Shown piece after piece: positions 11,747 through 22,186 of a stretch of 64,000 nt of DNA. The stretch comes from Gonapodya prolifera JEL478. Taxonomy: Eukaryota; Monoblepharomycota; Monoblepharidomycetes; Monoblepharidales; Gonapodyaceae. Position 1 is the first letter of the stretch. Every line of letters begins with the position of its first letter. A model generated the notes under the pieces. The model was not told the DNA's origin, searched no databases, and saw nothing but the letters and a program-made list of their open reading frames with translations. The stretch covers positions 103,460-167,459 of the forward strand of contig KQ965838.1 in NCBI GenBank assembly GCA_001574975.1, written 5' to 3'. The position numbers and the translations under genes were made by a program.

Positions 11747-11805
11747 TTCACACGCTATTTTGGTGGTCCGTTTGTAAAGCCATTTCATGGCTCACGGGCG
11801 AGGCA
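11747..11805 (+). repeat. Island repeat copy 1
   Basis: This copy contains ATTTTGGT, then GTAAAGCCATTTCATGGC and a CACGGGCG-GGCAC tail. It aligns by eye best with copy 4 (12284-12345), sharing ATTTTGGT, GTAAAGCCAT and CATGGC at the same spacing. Confidence 0.5.
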
Positions 11806-12040
11806 CAGAAATGTTGGAACTTCGGATCGGAACTCTGCGCCGAATAGGGACCGGGACACTGTTCGTCGTCACCCACTGTGACATCATCAACATAATCATC
11901 TTCCATCCCCAAGCACTCTCGTGCGCTCAAATGCCTTCTTGCACACCGCAATCTGAAATTTATTTGCAGCGCTTGCGAAAACGACGTGCGACACATGGCT
12001 TCGTCACTCTTTCATTACGCATTTTTCGATTGCCTGTTTT

Positions 12041-12100
12041 TCATACACTTTTGGTCACGCGTCTCACAGCCATAATGTGGCCTGTAGGCGCGTGACACAC
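12041..12100 (+). repeat. Island repeat copy 2, with perfect 8-bp inverted arms
   Basis: This copy begins TCATACACTTTTGGTCACGC and ends GGCGCGTGACACAC. GTCACGCG near its start and CGCGTGAC near its end are exact reverse complements, so the unit can fold into a hairpin with a loop of about 27 nt. It is closest to copy 5: TCATACAC, TTTTGGTCA, CGTCTCACAGCCA and CTAGGCG/GTAGGCG are shared in order. Confidence 0.65.
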
Positions 12101-12138
12101 ATCATCTGGATCGTGAATTATCCACCCACTCTTCTCTA

Positions 12139-12180
12139 TTCATTCTGTTCTTGGTCGCGCGTCTCAAATCCGAGAAGTTG
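12139..12180 (+). repeat. Island repeat copy 3 (short)
   Basis: Only the left half is clear: TTCATTCTGTTCTTGGTCGC followed by GCGTCTCAAATCC. It matches the TTTTGGTCACGCGTCTCACA portion of copy 2 with a few changes. The right half has diverged beyond visual recognition. Confidence 0.4.
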
Positions 12181-12283
12181 TCTCTTGTGCGACCGGACAA
12201 GTGGACTTCCATGGGTTTGAGAAGCGGTAAACGCTGTCCCAACTCAATGCTCCGTCAATTGCGCCTTACTCGCCTGACAAGCC

Positions 12284-12345
12284 TCATCACATTTTGGTCG
12301 CTCGTCGTAAAGCCATCCGCCATGGCGATACGCGGGTCACACCAG
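12284..12345 (+). repeat. Island repeat copy 4
   Basis: This copy shares TCATCACATTTTGGTC, GTAAAGCCATCC, CATGGC and GCGGGTCAC with the other copies. It is intermediate between copy 1 (GTAAAGCCAT form) and copies 2 and 5 (GGGTCAC ending). Confidence 0.5.
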
Positions 12346-12698
12346 TGTCCACACCTTTGGGGGTCTGCCGCGAAAAGGAACCCACGCGGCCTTGCTTCCG
12401 CAAAGATGGTGATGACCGTACATTATTTGACACAGGCGTTCTTCAACTTGCTCCCCAACCACGTCCGTGCGCATGTCACCGCACTCACTCGTACCAGGTC
12501 ATGACTACATTTCTGTGAGCGCTCTGCCTGCCAAATGTGTTGCTGCAGTGGTCGTCACAACAGTCAAAAATAGACGGACTTTGGAGTGCAACAGACTGGA
12601 GCTACCCGCGTATTTCGTTTTCTTCGTTTTGATAAGACCAACGTCGGTGTTTCCAGCAGCATCTTGTACCTACCAATCGCTGAGCTCCGTGTCACATA

Positions 12699-12765
12699 CT
12701 CATACACCTGTTTTTGGTCAGACGTCTCACAGCCACAAGCTGGCTTCTAGGCGGGTCACAAGAGA
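12699..12765 (+). repeat. Island repeat copy 5
   Basis: This copy reads TCATACACCTGTTTTTGGTC, then AGACGTCTCACAGCCACA, GCTGGCTTCTAGGCGGGTCA and CA. By eye roughly four of five bases match copy 2 over about 55 bp, the strongest pair in the set. Confidence 0.6.
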
Positions 12766-14221
12766 GTGCACGTTTTTCACACTCGCCACCACGATGGATA
12801 AGGCCCGACCAACGTCACGGCGCAGACACGTCAGTGTACTCGGACATGGAAAACAGTGAAGTGAGCGAATGCCAAATGGATACGTACGAAGGGCAGTTGA
12901 TGCTTGCGGAGGTTGAAGTACGTACGGGAGACATTCCAGTGCTGGTCTTGAGGAACGTGGACCACTTCAGTTGACATGTGTCGTCGTATCAGGAGTGTTG
13001 AACAAACGCAGACTCAAAAGGATCACGCATACGGGCGAGATAGCGGGACGCCCGCAGGTGTTCGAATTGTGAGGGACCATGCAATTGTTGTGATTTGGCG
13101 CAGTTTTCTTAGCGAAGTGCACTTTCAATCGAAGAAAGCCCACTATTCCCTCTTCTAGACACACTTCCGACGAGAAAACGGGACAGGATGAGGGCTCTTC
13201 GCGTTCGAGCTACCGATGTGGCTACTCGGCGAGAGGAACCTGCGACGACGAGACATTTCCAGCCGAAGTCCCCGGAAAAGGACGACAGAAGGTCTCGGAG
13301 TTCGTTTTTGCGAGTGGGCGGGATGATGGTTCCAAACGGGTGTGGAAGGACTCGGGGTACTTTGGAATGTATCCGACGGTGGCATCTGTCCATTCTCTCG
13401 CTCAGGGCTTATTCCGTCGAACTCTGAATGTGGTCTGGAATCGAGTATCGCCGCTGCTCTTTCATTCGCGCTGCCAATCCACAGAGGGTTCGTCATTCTT
13501 TTCGATATCCGGGTTGATTTCAATGGAATTCGGTGTCCTCCGCGCGGGTGGATTCCCAGTGCGAGTTTGGAGTTGAAACTAAAGTTGGCATGGACTTTCA
13601 CCGCCACCACATTCTTTTCAACACTTCATGGACGGAGAATACAGCGGATTCAACGATTGCTCATGAATTTAATGAAAACTATTTTCGGTTGGGAACAACA
13701 TTATGGACGGAGTCGGATTCTTCTCGGTGTTCGTTGTGGGGGAGTGCCCGCGAAGGTGTGGAGGCCCGAGCGCATTCTTCCAATGCTGCGGTTGAGCCGC
13801 TGCGGATAACTGCAACCAATTTTCGCCTTTTCATGTCCTAAACTTTCTAACCCAGCGCCCAGCGCTCCCCCGAGGACGGATACTGCTGCAGCGGCGAAAG
13901 CCATCCCACTGAGTCCAGTGGGTCCCGTCCCGGAGTTGGCCGCCGGTGCGGGACTGGGGTGGCCCGAAGGGTGTCTCCTCCATCCACGCCCGTGTCTGGT
14001 AATGAATGGAGCCGTTGGCACCCGAGACGCCTGAGAGGGAGTGAAGTCTGCACAGACTCTGTCCAAGCGCGTTGCCCTCGCTGGCAATCTTGCCCGAACG
14101 CCACGCGTAAAACCGGTCTGCGGTTCCCTAGCGTGTTGTGTGGCGGATGGTGTCTCGGACCGGCGGCGACACGCCCAGGCATGGTACTGAATGGGGCTGG
14201 AGAGGGTTTTTCAGCCTCGAC

Positions 14222-14290
14222 TTTCCTCTTCCACTGTCCTCTTCGACTCTTCTACTCTTCCACTCTTCTACTCTTCTACTCTTCTACTCC
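14222..14290. repeat. CTCTTCTA-type microsatellite
   Basis: Near-perfect reiterations of an 8-bp unit (ACTCTTCT / ACTCTTCC variants) run through this pyrimidine-rich stretch. The last three units before CTCTTCTACTCCTGG are identical. Such a tract is prone to length variation. Confidence 0.85.
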
Positions 14291-15024
14291 TGGCAAAGAC
14301 TTGTCTTTTACGCTTCGGCGTTGCTGTCGGACTTACGATGGCTAAAATCTACTGTTAAAACGAGCGAGGCTGACTCGCCCCAAATACTGTTACTTCAAAC
14401 AAACAATCCAATGAAAACTGGAGTCTTATGGAACTACTTTCTGGAAGTTGTTGTTGTTCCAAGAGCTATTTGCGAGTTATCAGTTTCAGAATTAGCTTCG
14501 TTCAAATGTGCAAGAGACATGAGTTGGAATCTTTTCGAACTCGTATCAAAGGACAGAAGTCAACAGTGTCGAGCATGTCCGTTTTTTTTTCATGTCCCCA
14601 CTTGCGATGGTTCTTCTTGACGCCACGCACCGATCCTCGGCTCTTCTCGCGACGAATTGACTCTGTAACGTGCCGTTGGAGTAACCTACACTGTGAAGCG
14701 CCTTTCTCTAAGCGTAGCAAACACGTCGCCCATTGCACCACATAGCACCAGGGCGAGTGGAGTGACGACCAATGTCTTCCAAGAACGGCAGCTCACGAAA
14801 CTCTTCGGACGTAGAGGTATCAGAAAATGTTTTTCAAAAGTGATACAACGAAGGCTTGTAAGACAAACGAGCTTAAAAGGTTCCAACAACGTTTATCGCT
14901 TCCGACATAGCGGCGAATGCGATTCAGAATTTATGTAAACACATTGTTCCAGACAAGAACTTGTAGAATTCAAACATACAAATAATAACAATGTACAAAC
15001 CATCGGTATCGCTGCGAGTTGACA

Positions 15025-16739
15025 TCATTCCAACGCCCACTGGTCTTTATTATTCTCGCTCATCTGCGCCTCCACATTCTGATCACTACCGGCGACCTTG
15101 GCACCGCCCTGGGCCGCGACAGAACTGTCAACGTAGGCGCGCAGGCCGTGCCCAAAGTTGTGCGCGCACAGAAGCGTCGTGCACACGGACGTGACGAGGA
15201 AGAGTATGTTGATGCCGAAGAAGAAGGTGCCGATACCGCGGATCAAGTAGTTTCGGTCCAGAGTGAAGGTGTCCGCTGGGTAGAGCTGCAAGCGAGAAGA
15301 GAACGCATGGAGGAGGAGGTGGTGTTGGAACCCTTTGTGAGGTTGGTGCGAATTGAAAAACGAAGAAACAACTCACCGCAGAGACTTGGTTGACCATGAC
15401 GCCCTCGTACGCCATGGACAAGACGAGGAACACCATGACGGCGTACAGGCGCTCTTTATAAATGGCGGATAGCAGCACAAGCAGTCCCACGACATGGAGA
15501 AGCGTGGCCGCAAAGGACCCGAACAGGAACGTCCCCGTCAGCTTGCTCCCGCCGACGCTGAACCCGTGCTGTATGAAGATCGCCGACGCGAGCAGCGAGA
15601 AGAAGATGGAGAGTTTGATTTGGAGCGTGAGGAGGGTGAAGGCGCTTCATGTCCGATAGCAACATGGTTTGAGCGTTTGCGTCCGACAGCGACCCGGTTT
15701 TTGTGTTTGCGTGAGAGTGACATCTCGAAACTGTCGTACACGCAAAATCGACGCTCAGCTCACGTGTATCGCTTGCGCATGGACCTATCCGCCCCAATCT
15801 TCTTGAACGCCTTCCAACCAACTTCCCTCCACACTCCCGGCATAAACAAACCCTGTCCCAACAGCTGAATAGCGGACGTGACAGCCGTCGCGGTCTCAAA
15901 GGGCATCACGGCCTTGTCCCACGAGTCGAACCCGGGCGAGCGTGCTTTCAAGAGCAGCGACGAATACCATTGCCCCGTGGCCGGGGAGTTGGCGCCGGCT
16001 TGCCCCGACTGCACGGCGTACAGGACCGAGGCGATGTCGGACGGCGTTACGGCGATGATGACAGAGTAGGCGAGCAGGCCCAGGGTGAAGAAGAGGGAGC
16101 CGCAGATCTGGTGTGGTGGTTGGGTGGGTTGGATTGTGGAGGTGTGAGTCCGTTTCCCGCGCGCGTGGGCGTACGTGAGTACGTAAGTGCACGGGAGGAG
16201 AAACTCACTTCGAAAATGTTTTCATTGCGGATGGCGCTCCAGGTAAGGTATATGGAGTACAAGACTGCGCCAATGAGGCCTGCTCTCGCGACAATCTCTT
16301 TCGGTGTGTAGACTGGAACGGGTGGTTTCATATGAAAGGGGTTGCCTGAGTTGGACGTGGTCGCAATGGAAATGCACTCACATTCTCCCGAGATGGTACA
16401 CTGCTTCACCACAAGCGCAATAATGACAATTCCCGTCAGAACCGTCCATCCAAAGAGCGCTCCCGTCCACTTGCCAAACGTTTTCTTGGTCCATTTGGAC
16501 ATGCCCTCTGTCGTTTTGGACAGGTTGCCCGACGAGGCAAACGACGTGCTGTCCCCGCTAGAAAACATGGTTGTTGGGAGGAGATGTTTCTTGGGGCCGG
16601 ATCCGGCAGAGGGAGCGGGGGCTGGAGGAGCCCCAGTGGTGCGGTCGGAGACGGAGAGTTGCCGATGCGAGGCCATCGCCATGGGAGGGGGCTGTATTCG
16701 CGATGATTGGCCGCGATCCTCTCGAGATGTCAGCTCCAT
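15025..16739 (-). CDS. Multi-pass membrane protein of unknown family
   Basis: Five minus-strand exons (16739-16382, 16345-16209, 16107-15764, 15644-15377, 15285-15025) join in frame to 1368 nt, 455 residues. The first ~95 residues are polar and rich in Ser, Thr and Pro. After them come about seven hydrophobic segments: around GALFGWTVLTGIVIIALVV, GLIGAVLYSIYLTW, LFFTLGLLAYSVIIAV, LSIFFSLLASAIFI, FAATLLHVVGLLVLLSAIY, AVMVFLVLSMAYEGV and GTFFFGINILFLVTSVCTTL. A loop of about 80 residues separates the third and fourth. There is no signal peptide, so an N-in topology with the polar tail in the cytosol is inferred. I do not recognise a family. An ATG 57 nt downstream (16682) is an alternative start. 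Confidence 0.7.
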
Positions 16740-17195
16740 GTGGGTCGCGTGGCCGATTATTATACAAGCAAAAGGCGGGGTCAGGTATGGGTGGTACCGC
16801 CTCGCTTTGCGGTGACCGCATCACTGCACCCTAACCCCTAACCACTGGAAACCGAGAACCAGTGCAGGGGAGGCAGCGATGCGAGAGTGCGAGCATCTAG
16901 GTGATTCTCGCAGTATTTTTGGGCAGCTGGGAATGCGAAATGTCGCCTGGAATAGGAGTCATTTTCGAGGCCAACGCAAGCGCAGACGTGCTCGGTGACC
17001 GAAAGTAGCTGAGAATGTGAGCACGTGGAGATATTATCGATAAGCTAGTCTTGCCAAACTTCTCGTAATCGATGAGCGAGAGGACGATTGCTGCGGACAA
17101 GTGACCACAGCCACGCCTCCACCCCACGTTCCGTCGTCGCCCGCTTCCCCATCCTCCGCTGCAGAATCCTCCCGCCGCACTGCCAAAACACCGCG
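16740..17195. promoter_or_regulatory. Divergent promoter region
   Basis: These 456 nt separate the divergent starts of the membrane protein and inositol monophosphatase. I see no coding evidence. It presumably holds both promoters. No individual factor site was recognised. Confidence 0.35.
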
Positions 17196-18413
17196 ATGGA
17201 TCTCGATCTTCCTGCGCTGCTCGCCTCTGCAATCCACGCGTCGCGTCTCGCTGCGCGCCTGCTTCTCGCCGCGTTTCGCACAGACAGACGCGCACTCGCA
17301 CTCGAGACAAAGTCGTCCCCGGCAGATCTCGTCACACAGACTGACAAGGCGTGCCAGGAAGCCATCTTCACATACCTGAGACGCATATACCCCGACCACG
17401 CGTTCATTGGCGAGGAGGACGACCACTCGGCTGGCAAATCGCGCTTCGACCAAAATCGACCGACGTGTGGGTATGCTCGTGTAGTGGGACCAGAAAACGA
17501 GGCCAACTGATATTCATTTTGCAATCGACCAACGACCAGGGGTGGTTGATCCCATCGACGGCACCACAAACTTCGTCGTCGGATACCCCCAGTGCTGCGT
17601 CTCCATCGGACTCGCCGTCAACGGCAGCCCTGTCCTCGGCGTCGTCAGCAACCCTGACTTGGATGAACTGTATTACGCGTATAACGGCGGCGGCGCATGG
17701 CTCATGAAAGGCAACCACGTCACGTAGGTCGCATTTCGATTGCTACGATACCAATTGGTCTCACATCCACCGACACCTACCACGTACTTGCAGGACCATC
17801 GAACTCCCCGACCCCCCCATCGCGCACCGCCTCCCCCTCATATCGTCCGCCCCGCTCTCGCACGACCTGTCCAACGCCCTCGTGAACACCGAGTACGGCT
17901 CCGATCGCCGGCCCCACATGGTCCAGTCCAAAATCACAACCATCAGCTCCCTGCTGCAGATTCCCGTCCGCGGGATCCGCAGCGTGGGCTCCGCGGCGCT
18001 CAGTCTGTGCTCCGTCGCACGCGCGTCGTCTGACGTGTACTACGAAGAAGGCATCGTGAGTGTCCCCTGTCCTACTGTACCCATCACACTGCTCCGCCCT
18101 ATCAAGCTCTTGACACAACTCCCGTGCGCCGCCTTTTCTCGCCCTACTACGCCAGCACTCATGGGACGTCTGTGCCGGCGTCGTCATCGTCCGTGAATCC
18201 GGTGGCTTCGTGGCCAACTACAAGGACCGCGCCTCGCTCTCCGACGTGGCCGCTTCCGAGCCCTACGACCTGCGTGCGCGGACCGTCATCGCCGTGCGCA
18301 AAGTGACCGACAAGGATCCCGACAGTGCCGAGGAGACTGCAGCCAGGATGAGCGTGTTGGAGACTGTGAGGAAGCATGCGGTGGTGGGGATGGTGGGGTT
18401 GGAGAGGGATTAG
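17196..18413 (+). CDS. Inositol monophosphatase family protein
   Basis: This enzyme is expected to hydrolyse myo-inositol-1-phosphate to inositol with Mg2+, in inositol recycling and de novo synthesis in the cytosol. Exons 17196-17466, 17540-17723, 17794-18055 and 18156-18413 total 975 nt (324 residues). All metal-site motifs are present: FIGEEDD (metal ligand Glu pair), VVDPIDGTTNFVVGYPQCC created at the first junction, and SWDVCAGVVIVRESGG at the last junction. The substrate-pocket strand GIRSVGSAALSLC is also seen. The protein is somewhat longer than the usual 270-290 residues because of a C-terminal extension after residue ~290. It is divergent from the membrane protein upstream. The sequence cannot exclude a related phosphatase specificity. 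Confidence 0.9.
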
Positions 18414-19157
18414 GTGGGCGGGACGAAATGTGCACGGCGGTTGGGTGGAAGAGCTCGGCGTTTGCATTCAATAGAAGCAGAGTGTAAGGCTCGGGCTATA
18501 CAATAGACATGGAACCGAATAGAACCGTTGAAGAACAGGTGTTGACAAGAAGCCAACTTTGGTAAAATAGGCCCCCTTGACGTGACGTGGGTCAGCTACG
18601 AGTACAAATCCGCGGAGCTCGACGCTGGCGTCACCTTCAACGTCTCTGAGACTGCTGCCGAAGTAAGGTGGAGCACTAAAGTGGAGCAACACCGCCATCA
18701 ACGTGAACTACGAGTGACGAACTTCTCCTCGCGCTGTGTCTTCTGATGGAGATCAAATTAAGCACTCGATATTACTGTTGAACGTGAGGGCACTTGCGTC
18801 CATTTCTTACATGCTCATCATCATAATTTACTTTCGGAAGTGAAGTGGGTCCTTAATTCCATGAATCTAAACGTCCAAGCTCATCAACAAAGGTTTTGCA
18901 CGCAAGGTACGGATTTTCCAAATGTGTGCAAACAGCTGCGTATGGCTTTACCGAATGAAACAGACATTACAATGTGCTGTGCCTGGAAAGGCCATCATGC
19001 TGAACATTTTTGAGCTGGGAGCTCCAGAGTCCAGAGGGCTGGGAGGACAGCGGATTCGTAGTCTGTTGTAGCGCGATGAGTTCGGGTTTGTGCAGTCAAA
19101 ACTCTGGTTTGAAAGTGTGAAGTAATTACGGTTCTGGTGCTAAAGCCTGAAAAGTAA
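18414..19157. other. Intergenic region with one exon-like fragment
   Basis: This is mostly AT-richer non-coding sequence. One stretch, 18582-18662 on the plus strand, reads as an open frame with codon use like real exons (TWVSYEYKSAELDAGVTF, then NVSETAAE) and ends at a good donor, GAA|GTAAGG. No acceptor-linked continuation was found. It may be a gene relic. Confidence 0.3.
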
Positions 19158-19980
19158 CTACAACGAGGTGTTGTGGGAGTGTGAAATATGAAAGCCTTTG
19201 GAGAGAGCTTGGAATTTAGGTTTCAACCACGTAACGTCCTCTAGAAAACCTGACGGTACTAATCGCCCTGGTAGAAGCGCACGGACTGTTGAGGCAACTT
19301 CGTCGTGGAATAGTTCCCCACCCACATAGTAGTGAACCTTGTGTCTTGCACACTCGAGCCAAAACTGTGCCGTATCCCTCCTATATTGCGTTGTAAATTC
19401 GCCGACAAGGAGCTCTTGCTTCCAAAACTTCTCCAACATTTCCTCAAACTTCAACCACTTTTCTATCTTGCTTTGGATCGACTCCAATGTCACAGACTGT
19501 TTCGCCTCAACAAGTGCCAGCACTCCAAGTTCGTTCCCAGTTCTGTCCCTTGGTATCAAGACACCATCAAATTCCGTGAGTATTGTGCCATCTTGGCACA
19601 AGACGTCAAATGGTCCACCATTGCCAAACCCAAGGAGTGAATGCAAGATAGGGTTAGATTGACATTCGAGAAGCGTCGCTTTGATATATATGGTTTGCGA
19701 CGGAAACGCCGATTTCATGCTCTATTGCCGTTGCCGAGTTCTTCACATAGCCAGTAAGAGGTGCAACAGTCGCCTAGATGCTCTTGACGGTCTTGTCCAC
19801 AGATTCCTCGAGGGCCTTGACTCGTCTGTTTGCTTCAGCATTCGATATGGCGGGCCGCCTCAGGGCATCTGAGAGTGAAGGTTTCTTCAAGCGAGCGCTT
19901 GGGGGAGCTCTAAACGACCTCGAATGAAGATTGAGAGTTCGTGTAGTGCCTACTGCGGGTGTTGGTGTTGGTATTTGTGA
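19158..19980 (-). pseudogene. Broken gene with PD-(D/E)XK-nuclease-like core
   Basis: The minus strand from 19718 to 19158 is open for 186 codons and ends in TGA. It contains TEFDGVLIPRD, then LGVLALVEAKQSVT about 20 residues later. An acidic residue, hydrophobic strand, then E-x-K is the layout of the PD-(D/E)XK fold, seen in many fungal repeat-associated proteins. Upstream, 19980-19690 is open in a different frame and reads as a basic, Ser-rich linker plus a short coiled coil (ANRRVKALEESVDKTVKSI). That frame is interrupted by a TAG at 19774-19776 and then resumes as ATVAPLTGYVKNSATAIEHE before running out near 19650. No GT-AG pair was found that joins the two frames. One nonsense change and one frameshift therefore best explain the structure. 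Function and family are inferred from the motif only. Confidence 0.5.
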
Positions 19981-20229
19981 CGATAGTTTCCTTGATGAAG
20001 CGGTGAATGGGCAAAACCACCGGCATTGGAGAACGCTCGCTTACTGGTATGAGATTAAGCAGCGAGGGGATTCCAACCATGGCAACGCATGTCCACGAAG
20101 CAACCTCGATGGAACTGAGATCATCGTTGTCGAGAAGCGCGCTCGTCACGGCCGGCACAACTCCGGTTAAAACGGGGCCCTTGGTTGACCGTTCATTTGC
20201 CCTCTGTACCTTCTTCCAGGAACGGCACG

Positions 20230-22069
20230 ATGACAGAGCACGTCCGCAATCGCATTCCCTTCGTCGTCGTTCACGACGAGAACCGCAAGCTGGAGAAATG
20301 TCTCGTCATGGTGCGGAATCCCCACTCACCGAGTGTTGTCCGGCTCCACTGAACCTTGCCTGATCGCCAAACCGTAGGGAGCGGGCCACTTCGGGTCGTG
20401 CCTGGCCGACCATCTCGCGGATCTCGGCAACGACGTGGTCATCTTTGACAAGGTGCGTATTTGCCCAACACGAACCGCAAAGTGTGGGTCTTGTATGTTC
20501 TGATATACATTGCGCGCCTACGCTGCGCCAACAGGACCCAGAGCCCATCGCGTCAATCAACAAGTCGCACGTGAATGAAAAGTACTTTAAAGATGTGAGC
20601 CCTCGGCGCGCCTGGCCTTGCGCGACGGGATGGGACACACACGCTGACCCACCGCACGCAAAAAGTACCCCCTCTCCACCCGCATCCGCGCCACAACAGT
20701 GCTCTCTGACGAGCTTTTGCGCTCCTCGACCGTCATCGTGTACTCCATCCCCACGCAGGCGATGCGCGTGGTCCTGTCGGGCCTCAAGGGCCGACTGACG
20801 CCCGACCACCTCCTCATTTTCGTGAACAAGGGCATCGAGGCGTCCACGGGCAAGCTGCCCACCGAGATTCTGCTCGAGGTTCTGGGCGAACCCTACGTCA
20901 GCAACGCAGTGTTCATGAGCGGACCCACGTTTTCAGAGGAGGTCGTGCAGCGCTTGCCGGTGAGTGTGTGTGTTTGTGTGGGGGGTCGAGCAACGGAGGC
21001 CAGAGGCCGGAGTTGCGACACGGGAGCGCAGCGAGAACTCGAGGCCCAAGCGCCTCTAGGCGCTGACCGAGGCTGTCCGCCGGAGGCGAATGCACCGCGA
21101 AGAGGGCTAGTCATCGCCGTTGCTCGCACCCGTACTCCGTTCTCATCCCCTACTCTCGCTCGGTTCCCCCCAGACGGCCATCACGGCAGCGTGCAAGTCG
21201 CCGGAGCGGGCTCAATGGGCGCAACGGACGTTCCACGCGCCTCACTTCGTGAGCTCGTTTTTGCGTTTGATTGCCGCCATCGTCGTCAAACACAGTGCAC
21301 CTGCGTAGAGAGTTTACACCAGCCCAGACACCGTCGGTGTCTGCGTCGCCGGCGCGCTGAAGAACGTCATTGCCATCGCGAGTGGGTTGGCGACAGGCCA
21401 GGGGTTCCAGAACAACGCGGTGAGTCGGCGGTGTTTTTTCATGGAGCCATCCCCTGTGACCAATTGTGGCAAATCGGTTTGTGAAAATGCAGCGTGCCGC
21501 CATCATTACCCGTGGCCTGGCCGAAATCTCCCGTATCGGGCTCAAACTAGGCGCCAACTCCCTCACCTTTGTCGGCCTTGCTGGCGTAGGCGATCTTCTT
21601 TTGACAGCTTCTTCCGAGGTGCGTTCGATTCCCTTCAGCCTCGCGTGAGCTCTCCGAAACATCCTTGTCTCTCTAAACCTCCCCCCCTCCACACCAAACT
21701 GCACACAGAAATCCAGAAACTTCACCGTGGGATACCGCCTTGGCAAGGGTGAATCGCTGGACCAAATCATTAAGACCCTTGGCTCGACCGCCGAGGGCGT
21801 TGAAACCACGCGCGCCGCATACAAGCTGGTCCAGAAGCTTGGCGTGGATGCACCCATGGTCACACTCATGCACAAGTTTCTTTTCGAAGGAATGCCAATG
21901 GAGGACGCATTGCGCGCCTTGGTCACGGTGAGCTGCAGCGGCGCCGCAAAGGGTTCGGAAGCCAGGCACTGACATTGCTCGCCTTTGTGTCGAATAGCGT
22001 GAGATGAAAAGCGAGTTGTACGGATGGGTCGCACCGGAGGAGCTCGCGTCGGGGATTGCGAAGTTGTAA
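20230..22069 (+). CDS. NAD(P)-dependent glycerol-3-phosphate dehydrogenase, GpsA-type
   Basis: The enzyme reduces dihydroxyacetone phosphate to sn-glycerol-3-phosphate for glycerolipid and glycerol synthesis. Nine exons (20230-20310, 20378-20452, 20535-20594, 20666-20959, 21174-21248, 21309-21419, 21493-21618, 21709-21927, 21998-22069) sum to 1113 nt, 370 residues, all phase 0. The dinucleotide-binding loop [13 protein letters not shown] forms at the first junction. [16 protein letters not shown], the catalytic-lysine strand [35 protein letters not shown] and [14 protein letters not shown] follow. The last two blocks are typical of bacterial GpsA rather than yeast Gpd1. Intron 4 is 214 nt, far longer than the others, and carries a GC-rich insert also found in the MFS gene. 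About 25 extra N-terminal residues precede the Rossmann strand. They do not look like an obvious organelle signal. Confidence 0.9.
21024..21104 (+). repeat. Intronic GC-rich element, copy B (in GPDH intron 4)
   Basis: This lies wholly inside the 214-nt intron 20960-21173. It contains GCGCAGCGAG, AAGCGCCTCTAGGCGCTGAC and CGAGGCTGTCCGCCGGAGGC in that order. These align, with the same spacing, to the element in MFS intron 3 (33777-33860). CGCCTCTAGGCG is nearly self-complementary. Confidence 0.75.
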
Positions 22070-22186
22070 AAAGTTCAGTTTGCTGGTTCGTGTGAAGGTA
22101 AAGAAGCGAGCTTCTTTTGGACATTGTGACAAGTTTTTTCGCGCGCAATGATTGCGCCCTGAGTGAAATATGATTACGCATGGAGT

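Larger units (their letters stand above)
11163..15024. other. Gene-poor repeat-rich island
   Basis: This is about 3.9 kb without a recognisable gene, the longest such stretch in the window. Several reading frames of 60-155 codons are open (for example 13342-13809 plus, 13155-13610 minus, 13701-14087 minus), but none shows a known motif and none can be extended through plausible splice sites into a family-like protein. The 13701-14087 frame has one hydrophobic Ala/Gly-rich segment that could be a membrane span. The island holds five degenerate copies of a short repeat (listed separately) and a CTCTTCTA microsatellite. Decayed mobile DNA is the likeliest origin. Confidence 0.5.

Noticed and set aside
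13155-14087. Candidate small genes in the repeat island (151-155 codon frames)
   Set aside because: No homology recognised, conflicting strands, no splice extension, and composition like the surrounding non-coding DNA.
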